The translations under genes were made by a program, and so were the position numbers. The notes under the pieces were generated by a model that searched no databases, was not told where the DNA came from, and worked only from the letters and a program-made list of their open reading frames with translations. From positions 1 through 64,000 of the forward strand of contig BGZK01001463.1 in the NCBI GenBank assembly GCA_005406025.1: a stretch of DNA of 64,000 bases, read 5' to 3'. The DNA is from Eumeta japonica. Lineage: Eukaryota; Arthropoda; Insecta; Lepidoptera; Psychidae. Below are positions 38,101-50,100 of this stretch, one piece after another; position 1 is the first letter of the stretch; the number at the start of each line of letters is the position of its first letter.

Positions 38101-41100
38101 ATAAATATTTCATACGGTTTTCAATTTGTTTTATACATTATATAAATATTTCATACGATTTTCAGATTAAAATTTATATTATAATTAATGTAATAAAACA
38201 CTTAAGTGTATATTGAATTGGTGACCAGTTTGCAGTCTAGTTATTAAGATCGTAACTAGTTAGAGGCATGACGCATTTAATCGAAAGGTATTTCACGGTC
38301 GCGAGCGAGCGTCTTTACGACTAACTAATAAAATTTAACGAACAACAGAAATAATTTAAAATGTTAACAGTTTATTAGAAGATAAATAAAGGAACACAGG
38401 TAAAATAACAATGCATTTGGCTATAGCATTCGTATTACTATTGCTCTAGTAAAAAAATTTGCTAGCGCTGAAAGTACACTAGAAGAATATTTTATAAAAA
38501 ACACAAAACGGAATCAGAGTTTTGTAATAATTAGAAAAAAATGGTTTAGAATTTCGATTTATAGTTAATGATTCAAACAAAACGTCATATTGTCGTTCTC
38601 ACGTGAAAACAGATAATTAGTTTATTTCCATAAAAATTTACATCATCATGAATGTACCTTAAAGTAATGTGTAAAGAACTGTACTAAGACTAATGTATTT
38701 TTCTAAACGACAGATGTGAATTGCGTTTATGCGTGCGATCCATTTATTTCATTTTCAATATATGCGTAACGCATTATATATATAACGCATTACATTATAT
38801 GTATGAAGAATATCACCTTTGATTAGCATCTCGGCAATTTTTTATATGTAAACGTAAAATAACTGATAAATCCAATCGTAGAGTTTATAGCGAACATATC
38901 GTCATTTGCATGTCATGCATACTATCCATACGCTCAGATACTGAAGAATATTTCAAGAATTTTCGGAACGAAGCTCCTTAACGCGGCTTGCGGTAAGAGT
39001 TGACTGGTGGAAATCGTAACATAACGAAAAAGCGTTACGCCACCACCTTATGTCTCTTTCTCTTTCTTTCACTCTCTTTTGAAATTCATTGTTTATTATT
39101 TTTTTTATGTAATTTATAATTCCCGGACCGCACACCCAGTTTTCTTTTCTACATCCATGTGAGTTATCGATCCCTTAGATGTACACAGAGCGTGCACGAA
39201 ATGAAACGTTTATCACCTCATTTGTTTTTTTTTTGTGACACAATTCTCGCACTGGTCTCAACTGAAAGTTGATCCGATGACCGGTTACGATTATATGCCG
39301 GGGACACGGACCGGCCGAGCGACCGTAGAGTCGTTAAATCGGTTTACGAACGCGTACGGTATTGTATCGGCCGTCCGTTCTCGCCGGAAATCGAACACGA
39401 GACGGTTTAGGCGGCGGCCCTCGTCGCCCTGAACCAGAGAGATGTAGACTATGAAATGACGATACGGAGATTCGACGCGAATCGACATTGACGTATTCGA
39501 CGTCACGTTTGTTGTGGTCAAAGTGGAGTTCGTGGTATCCCACAGCGAGTCACTCTGGACGTTATTGTCGATGGGCTAGGCGGGTGGCAGAGGGGGGCCG
39601 CCGATGACGTCATCGTGGCAAAAAGCTGCGGTTGAATTTATTCAGTGAGCGGTTTTGCGGTTCGGGCCTTCTTGGATTTTTTGTGGTGTTTGTTTCATTG
39701 TTCCGCGGGTCGAACGTGAATCCTCAACTTTACTACCTGGCAGTCATTTATGCAGGTATTTGTAGGTTAATTAATAAAGCTACACACGTATTGTCATACA
39801 GATCGGCAATGAAGAACAACGAGATATGTTCGAGTCTTCGATCGCTATGATTTGTTTTCTCGGGTAGCGACAACACCTTTCTTTGTCTAGTGACTTAAGT
39901 TGATTTAGATTAATGGTTAATTTTTGCATCTTTCGCGTGATAAGTTTTAAAATTCCAAAGTAACAGCCACGCATACGTGTGTCCTGTCTAATTCGGTTAG
40001 TCGTTCAATGAAATTAAGTGATTCCAACGTCTTGGAAACTATAGATATTTATATTATATTTGTAATCAAGTACAAATTTATGTACACGAATTTATGAGGA
40101 TACTGAAATTTTTTTTTAATCACGCCAAAAAAGTGTAACTTCTTACCTGTAATTTTAAGTATACACATGATTCTTTTTAATAAATAGATGACTTAAAAGA
40201 GTTTAGGATCTAAAGTAATGAAGCTTTTTTGAGAACTGTAAATGAATTCCAGGTCAGAAACTATGTATTATTATGCCAACCGATAAGATTGCGTTGACTG
40301 CACTTCCACGTAAACCACAATAAAACCATACATTTTATCCATCATTATACGTCCTGGGATACCTGCCTACCCTTCCGCGAAATAGTCGTGAGTTTATAAT
40401 GAAGCAATAATTAGATATGCCCTCGTGACCGTCGAGAGGTACAAGTCGATGTTTATAATTAAAATATGCACCTTCTCCTCGCCAGGTTGTCTAACATGCG
40501 TCCAAGTGCTGAACATCATGGTGTTGCTCGGGTTCATGCTGAACTACGCGCTGCGCGTGAACCTCACCATCGCGATAGTGGAAATGGTCGCCAAAGACCC
40601 GGCCGTCTCGCCCGCAGGCAACATCACCGACCTGAATTACACGCAAGCGGCGCTGCATGCCAACCTCACGAATGCGAACGAGTCGCATGTCACCCTCGTC
40701 CACGTGACCCAGGTAAATAAAAAACGCTATTTTACTAAACGCTATATGCTATTTATTAAACGCTGTTTTGTATTAAGACCGCATAAAATCAACTGATATT
40801 TTCGAAGTGTAAACTTCTATGGGCACCTTAGGCGATTTTCGGATGGGTAAAATCTTTCAAGTTCGCGTCACCGACGTGCTCATGTTAAAAGTATGTGAGA
40901 ATCAACAGTACATATGAAAACTTTTTTGTATAAGTGAAAGGCGTTTTTTTAAAAAATTCCATTGCAACATTATTGCTGTACTGTGTAAATTACAAGGCTT
41001 AACTTTTGCAATTTAAAATTTATACCTACTCACTGACTTTTATTTCAAATTTTCTTAGCTTGACAACATATCATGTGTTTAGACAAATAAATAAACAAAT

Positions 41101-44100
41101 AAAAATGTATATGTGTAATTGTTGATCAGAATGCCGATAGATGTGAAAACCAAACTAATGATAATGATTTTAATTGTCGCATTAAGTATGATATTTTAAT
41201 TTTTCATATTGCAATTAATTTTAGAATCCCAAAAAGAACTGGCATATCATAATTTGAACCTCGATAAGTTAAAGTCCAAGGGAAACACAAAATATTTTAA
41301 GTTATAGAGGTTTTAAGTTATCAAGGGTCCATGTTAGGGATAGGTTAATATAGAGGTATTATGTACATATGTATGTATGTACCCTTGTTTCACCCTTTAT
41401 CAGCGTATGTGAGTGTTGTAAGTTTTCTCTTTGAACTCATTTTAAGCCAGTTTTATCACACAGTAAGTAAAGTGATGTTTCCAGCACAATGATCAAAAAC
41501 TTATGATCCAAGGCGTACTTATGTCTTAAGGCTAACCGCCGCAAAGCTTTAAAGAATTTCGAAGAAGCAAACAATAGGTGATATATGTATCGTTTACGTT
41601 AACAATTTAACCAGTGAACACGTGCAAGCAACAAATACCGAAACCTTTTGTTTTGCACACTCTTTCAAAATGACTCATTGACAAACGATTTTATGTTATA
41701 GAGGTTGTGGAAACATTTCTTTAAGTTACTGAGGGCCAATACAGAGATTACTTATTTAAGTTATAGAGGTTGCGTATTTTAAGTTACAGAGGTTTTGGGC
41801 TCTGATGGGAAGGGAACATATTATTTTTTTGAAGTTATAGAGGTTTTTAAGTTACCGAGGTTTGAGTTATCGAGGTTCTACTGTACTAATTTTTCATTTC
41901 TGCCAGCACTTGCCAATGATTACCTATGAATTTTTGGTTTTTAATTTTTATTTTCGTCCTGGCTAGCAACTTATTTAGAATATAAAATATTTTTTTGTTT
42001 TTTAAAATGTTACCTTACCTATTAAGTTAATAAATTTGACACCGAGGAGAAATACATATATATTTTATTTAACCATACTATTAAACACAACGTACCTCAC
42101 TGTCTGTTTGTCCGTTTTATGTGCATATAATTCGAGAATCACTGGTCTGATTTATATGAATCTTCTTTTATTATGGAAGTACATTATCTGACCAGATTTT
42201 ACTATGTATTTCGTTACTTTGAGTGTTAAAAGTGATATAAATGTCGAAAAAAATAAACCGTTGTGCACTCGCACTATGCCGCGATGCCAATGCGCAGCAA
42301 ATTGCATCTTATAATACTATTTTCAGTAGGTATAATATTACATCGCGGGATGTATAGTCGATATAATTAATGAAAGGCGAGATGTGGATTTACCTCGGAA
42401 CCGAGAGTGCGGCTTAAGTCAGCATTATTATTTGAAAGAGATCGTTCGAAATAAAAAAAAAAGCTTTTAGAATTTTTTAGATTATTCTTAGGAAATGTAT
42501 TCTGTAGCCTTCGGATCCATTGACGAAAGCTGTGGATCCGAATGATGGTGGATTTAGAATTGAAATTAAGAGTGGATCCGGAATAGAAATAGCGATTTGG
42601 ATCGGGAGCGAGAGTAATATGGGATCGGTATGAGAGATGAGGGATTTCATTCGCTGTTCATTCGGACGAAGCTGTGGCTATTTAAAAGCTCGTAAATGTA
42701 ATACAAATTACTGCAACGGAATAACTCAATCATTCACCTTGATTCGTTTTCTTTCTACCCATCAGCATTCAGAGCATCTGCAGCAGACGCGCTACAACTG
42801 GACGAACAAACAGAAGAATCACCTTCTAGGCAGCTTCTTCTGGGGTTACATCCTGACTGAGTTGCCCGGAGGTCGCCTAGCCGAGATCATAGGAGCGAGG
42901 TCAGTGACTCGTCGGATGACCATATTCGGACAACCTCGTTGGTCACGCGGCCCGACTGGACTCGAGTTTTATGGACTGCTATTAAAAAGACATGCATCTA
43001 CAGGCTGACGCGCATAAAAATGTAACTTAATAACAAGACGATAATTCGAAATTGTTGTAACTTGCAGCAAAATTGGAAGTCCGACTAGTAATATACTACA
43101 GCATTTGATTTTCTAATACATCTTTTATTAATGCAAAAAGCGCTTTCTACACATAAGCGATTTTATGATGGTTATTTCGTGGATATTTGAAATATTAAAA
43201 TTTTGGTAAATGCTTAATTTATGAAAATCTTTAAAAAAATCCCAATCAACGTTATGCTATCTAACTGAATTCGTATTATATAAATAAATACGAACAAGTG
43301 TCCAAAGGAATAGAAAAAAAAACCTGCGATGTGTTGCAAAGGTTTCCGTATATTCTCTATATAAATATATGATTATTTACTCAGTCGCACTGGCCTTAGA
43401 TAAAAGCATCACTTGACATAGTTTTCATATTGACATTGACCGTCCGAGTCATTTCCAATGGTCGTGAATGGCAGCAGTCGTGAAATATAAAAAATGTATG
43501 ATTCTCACTTTTGTCGCATAAAATATATTCAGTCCATTGAACTCGATTGAAGTTGAGCTTATCTGTATGGAGCCATGAAGAAACGATTTGAAAATTGAAT
43601 ATCTTATCGACTCCACGGTTATATTTGTTTCACTGAACGTTAAAATTGTGTCATATTATATATTTATATTTGAATTCTATTTGTTTTTCCCTCAATTGTA
43701 TTTGCGGATAATAAACAGGAATTGCCCACGAAAATGTGATATGGCCTGTGGCCGCTGCCGAATATAGCTCTAAGAGATGGGGTTGAGCTTACGTTATACA
43801 TGAAATAATTAGTCTAATAAGCAGGCGTTTCCTTAGGGCAGGTATGGGCAACCTTTGACATGTTGTGGGCCAAACTTTAGTGTGCAAATACATGCGTTCG
43901 TGGGCCGCCTTCAAAAGTAGGTGCATTTTAATGTTTATAATTTTTAGTGGTAGATGTCAGACATGAAATTTTTTAAAATGTCTCGCGGGCCGGATCAAAT
44001 CTTACAGCGGGCCGGCTGTTGCCCACATATGCCTTAGGGCGTTATCCAAAGGGCGTGCGTTTCCATGTTATTAGGATAAAAGATTTTTGAGTTTTATTCT

Positions 44101-47100
44101 ATAACATTTTTTAACTTTTTTGAAGACTAGTCGCTGATATAAATAAATCGTAAAATGAAATGCTTATGATTTATTGTATTACGGATAAAATGAATTTATT
44201 TCTATACTTTCGTATTCTCGGCACGTTGTTAAAGATTCTAATCACCCCTTTTGTAATGACTACTTTGTGGTAAATGATATGTATGACTTCGTCAACTTCT
44301 GCTAATTTAGGGATCTAGTCACTTCATTTGTCTCAAAACATTAAATCGTTCCTTATTCTTAATTTACACTCATGTATGGCTGATTTTAATAACAACAAGA
44401 ATTTTCTGAATTTTACGATTTTATTAAATTATATTTTATCATTTATTATTGTTATTATACATATCCATCACATCATTACTAAGTTTTTCTTTTAGTACTG
44501 TCTAAAAGAAAATAATTATTATCTCCCCGTCTATTTGTATGAAAAGATCTAGAAAACTGCAACATCCCAGATATAATAACTTCTGAAGGATATAGTGTAA
44601 ACACATTTTTGTTACACGTAATAATTTGCAATGTGGTCGTATTAAATATTTCTATACCACAGCGAATTCAATCGCTCCCTTCACACTTTGAACAATTTGA
44701 CAAGTGCTCATACTTTCCTAATGAACCGTAATTGATTGTTAAAATCACCAAATCATACACAGATTCGTGTTCGCTAAAATTATTGCGCACTTGGCTCAGT
44801 AAATTGCATTATATTGCTGATCATTTCATATAATTTTGATTTCGTCGTCTTTGACAGCCATATGGAGAATATTATTGCGCTCGCTAACTAAAAATAATTT
44901 AAAATAATTACCATAATAAAAAAAAAATTGAAAATAGAATCCTTTAAGCGTCAGTAACCCTCCCTCGCGTATATTTATTATAAACGCATTTATTTCGGGG
45001 TGCAATTTTCAAGAGTGCAGTAAATAATCTTGTTTGTTTATGTCAGATCTAACATGTTTACGACTTATTTATTGTGGATAATTTATTGAATTATTTTTAT
45101 TTTAAGACTATTCTAGACGCCTAGTCGAGGAGTATAGGAATATACCGGAATACACCGGATTCCGGGCGCTGACGAGTGACTGATTTCTGCTATCGGCGCT
45201 CAATCTTCGAATTCTCGATAGGGCCGTTTTGTAACGATATTTTGCTGTGTCAGTTTCTATATTTCGGTCGATGGATGTAGAGATACAACGTTTTACGATT
45301 CAATGAGTATGCCCAAAAAAAAAAAGATTCGAACGAAATTGTCACCTCTTAAAAACGTCTACCATTCAAAGCAAACACATAAAAATTATAGACTGATTCA
45401 TCGAGGCCGACCCCGACGCTAGCGCGCCCCGCTCGTGAGGTGATTCACACGTGTTTGTCCTTTTGCGGTATGCATTCGCCTACAAGTTGATGTTTCATTT
45501 CGGTAGTATTTTATAGATTTTTATATAGATAAATATAGTAAGCAGTGGTTGAAATAACGTATGGGACTATTAAATTTGATAATATATTTTTGTCTTAGAA
45601 TATTTTCGTTTTCACCGTGTTAAGCGGATGGTATTTCATCTTTATTATTACCTTTTCGAATATCATAAAGTAGTTGACCGATATTAAAAATGTCATATTT
45701 TTCCCATAAAATATGCAAATCGTCTAAAAAATATTATAACAAATAAAGAAATCGAAATGATAACCGATTAAAAAAATAATAAGCCATCAAAGATTCTTTA
45801 CCATCGTTTGGTCGAAAAATTGAGTTTAAAATATGATTTATATATTGTAATATATTGACGTCACGCTTTCTCAGGGCATTATTCTCTGCCTCTCATTTCT
45901 GTTTAATTTGCAATAATTGAAAACATTAATATTTTGGTCACTGGCAATTATCTAAAAATAACGTCAAGGTACTTTCTCAAATAAAAAAAAAATCCTTCAC
46001 GATCATATTAAAAAAGTAGTCAAAAACCCTTCTGTTACGTGCCAAAAGCGAATTCAATCGAGTCATGCCGATCTTACCCGATGTCGGTCAATTCTCTGCG
46101 CGAGTTCTGCCGCGTGTGTTGAAATCGGTACAATCGTTATGAGTTAATTATACGAGTAGAATTAACATAGAACGACAAACATACGTAGCTCATTTTGCAG
46201 AAAGAATGCAACCCACGTGTATTGCATTCACAGGCAACAATTTAAATAGCTTATTAGCCATGTAAACTGATCTTATCGTGATTATTCAACACCCTTATGT
46301 CCTTAGGAACCGGGTACGGATCGAATCGGCTGTATCGGTGTGCGGACTTTCTAGAAACAAATAGGACGTAGGTACGAAGCTGACGGTCGGGCGGGTTAAG
46401 TAGGCCTATTGTGTGGTCCTTGCGGTTATTGTAGGGCTGATGGTTTCATTTATACCAATTTATTTGACACGGCGTCGGATACGTCGTTGAATGTTCTATC
46501 AGTTATTTTTGGTTTCCCAACGTATTACAATAAGAAATAATTTTTGAATTGTTGCAAATAAAATTAAAGTGGGTAAAATTTAACTAAGGAAAAATTAAAG
46601 AAGTAAAATATATTTAGAAGCCTTCAGTTAATCCAAATTCTTAATGAATTAAATTGACATTATAATACAATCGTAAAGACTTGCAATATACATCATAAAA
46701 GAATATTTTAATTGATATTTAAATATTAGCACGAAAAACATTTTTTTCCTTTTGCCCTTTCGTTACTTTATCGGATTCGCTATTCAGACCGCGTGTTATA
46801 CTTCTCATAGGACATCCAAAAGCAATGGATTTCGTCTCCCACCGCCACTCCTTCTGATTACCCCCTTAATAAGTTTCAATTATCCCATTTGACAGCAACC
46901 GGTTTCCGTCTGGTCGCTGAAGAAAGCTTTTCTTCAGAAATGAAAAACTTTTAAACGGAAAGAAAACACTATTTTTAATTTATTCAACGCACTGTTGATT
47001 TTCACTGCAATATATATATATATATATATATAATAAAATTTAATTCAACATAATGATTAGTTATTTTGATAATTTCAATGTGTCTTATCTGCAGGAGCTA

Positions 47101-50100
47101 ACCGCTAACGATGGAGTTGTAGTTAGTGCCTACCGCTGTACCGCTATGATTCAGTTATTATCGCGCGGGGGACGACACAGTGCAAAGGCACTTGACTAAA
47201 AATTCCGAATGGCCATTACTCATGCCGTTATTTACTGCAAAATACGAAATCGATGTTGTTCGAAACAAAGAAATTCATAGAATTGACTGCGAGCTTTTTT
47301 ATGTTTGATTTTGTAGCAGGACCCTATTTACGTATAATTGAAATATTCGTTTTAAATGCATTTTGTAGTGTTTTATTTATATAAAATTGGTTTTTAAATT
47401 AAACAGGGTTTCCAATAATTCCGTAGTCGATGTAATTGGAAAAAATACAACATTAAAAATATGTTTAAATATGTAATATTATGTACTGTAATTATCTCAG
47501 TCAGTACTACATCCTATTATTGTATTATGAATGTGATGCTTTGTGACATTCTTTGGTTGCTCAATTACGTACAAACCGCTGGACGGATGTAAATGAAATT
47601 GAGGACACAGAAGATAAAATATTTTTTACATTATATGCATTATATTTTACACTTACCACTCTGCAACAATTGACAAGAAACCGGGATATTAGGAACGAGA
47701 GCGACAGCGCGGTTGAAATTGAGAGGGACGCAGGAACTGACTGCGAAATAGGAACTTCAATCCAAAACAGAATCGGGAATGGTGCCAGGTATAGCGAGTA
47801 TATTCGATATAAAAAAATGAGGAATTAATTTCACGTAAAAGCTAGTATGTTACAAAACCGAACGAATGGGTTTTACGTTCGTCGATAAGATGGATGATCG
47901 CCTAAGAAATAAATTGCCATGACATTATATGCGTACGAAATACGATCCGAGAAATAAATTCATGTAATATGCAAAAACATCATATTACAATATCGACACT
48001 GTTAAATCCATAACGTTTCTGTATTCTCCTGTAGTCTGGTGCGAAAAACTTATTTCTGTATTTTTCCACGCTCGCGAGTTTGTCTCGTATGCTTCATAGT
48101 AACATCCTCTTCGATACGATATCACACTTTTAAGCGTCTCGTATTTGATGCGTCTCGAAGAGAAAACGTTCAATATTGGTCACTGTACTCGCCCCGACCG
48201 ATCTGTGCAAATACGGCGATATGTGCATCGAATTGTCTTGAATGTGCATTGTCTCGCCGACGTCTGAACATATAGACGTCTTGTGAAACCGGTGCGGAGG
48301 TGTGTGTCGAAGAATTTTGTGAATTCGTTACGTATCGTCTGTGACTTGTTCTGCAACGAAAATAGATTTATTTTGTATTTTAGGATGCGACAAAACGCTT
48401 GATTGGATGTGTTTATACTTATAGTTAAATCAAGATAAAATCAAATAATTGTCACAAAATTTATTCAAAAGAACTATTGGACGTTGTCCATTAGGACACG
48501 CATCCACTGACGTACGAATTGAAGCACGGCAGCCTGCTTTGTGACGAACCGGCAAAATTAGTTTTTGAAACTAGACAAAGTTATAAAAAAAACACAGATA
48601 AATCCAGCTACTAAAACTTCTAGCACCTTTTTAGTCTATCTAGCATCTGTCAGTCACCATCTAGCACCTGCCAGCCATCATCTAGTATCTGCCAGTCATC
48701 ATCTAGCGTCTGTCTTTTATCGTCTAGCATCTGCCCTTTATCATCATCGTCTAGCGTTTGTCAGTCACCATCATCATCTAGCATACGGCATTCACGTCGG
48801 TCACTAGTATCGATTCCGTTATTTGGTCAGAGAAGCCATTCACTGTCAATCCTAAGATTTTTAAAAACTAACGAAAATAGAAGTCATTAGAAGGAATTCG
48901 ATGCGATGAATCATCAACAGCTGTGGCAAATAAAAAAAATGTAGATGTCACAGGTACAGTTTTTGCTCTTTGCATCATATTTGGAAAATATATGTCAATT
49001 CGTAAGAAATGGCAACTTGGAACCTCCATGCAAACTGACGTACGGCATCCCTTAGGGCTCGATAATTGGTGTGCTGCGTTAAGATGGACCGGCCGGACAC
49101 CTGACGTTGTATGCGGACGACGTCTCTCTTTTGTTGTCGCGTTGTTGGTGATCTCAAAAGGGCTTCGATGCGCCCACCGAACGGTTAAAGTGCAATTAAC
49201 CGATAAATCGACATTTTAAACTAACAATAATAATGAAAATTTATTTTTCATGTTAATATATTAACGTTCGTAAAGTAGTAAGCTTGAAACTAAAACAATT
49301 CAATTGCTTAAAATATAAAGCAATTGTTGCCAAAGTACGTGAGCACATATTTTTGGAAAAAATTGAACATGTATTAATTTTACACCACTCGCATTTTTTA
49401 TAATAATACAATGCAATATGATAATAGGGAAAAATAACTTCGACCGTGGTTAATTAGGCAAACTAACATGGAAACCGCACATTCAACGTGTCAGGTCAAA
49501 TTAATGTGGACACAGCGGCGACAATACGTAAGACGGCATATCGTATTGCAAACAAAGACCATTATTATATACAATACTTTAATGAAACGTCTCGAGTGCT
49601 CATCGAGATTGGGTATCGGTGCGATTGTTAACGAAACCTTTCGCAAAGAACGTATAACAGAGTCATTGACGTATTGTTCCACTACCACAAACTGGCACTA
49701 ACGATATATTTGCGATGTGAAGCAAATAAAGTATTAAATCTTGTCCAAGCGTTATAAATATTACAATTGGATTTTAACAGCAGTAATCACATTGAGTTCG
49801 ATATACAATTATATATTAATTGCATTAAAAACTAATTGTCTACAACTTACAAGTTAAAAGTAATTTACGAAATAACATCACAGTGTGTGATAATTTAAAT
49901 ATTTATAAAAATATATTACGGAAACGTGGTTTCTTTGCGGCTTGGTCTTTGGAATTAATTATCATGAACTTTATTACTATACTATTCACATAGTTATTTA
50001 TTAGTATTAAATGTAAATTGAATTATATTTCTTTTGTTCTCTTGTCACCACATATACATACGAGGGATTACATCATGTTCTTATTAAAGTTCTTTTAATT

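Larger units (their letters stand above)
23174..40485 (+). other. SLC17 intron 1 (17.3 kb)
   Basis: Large intron with no nested intact gene recognised. Holds a 107-bp tandem array, a hAT-like element, a SINE, a ~750-bp dispersed element, short MITEs and several GC-rich islands (for example 32680-32870, 35540-35640 and 39290-39430) whose ORFs match no family I know. Confidence 0.7.
40713..42765 (+). other. SLC17 intron 2 (2.05 kb)
   Basis: AT-rich; occupied by a Tigger/pogo-like relic (41255-41884) and a GGATCCGRAT-type minisatellite near its 3' end. Confidence 0.8.
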
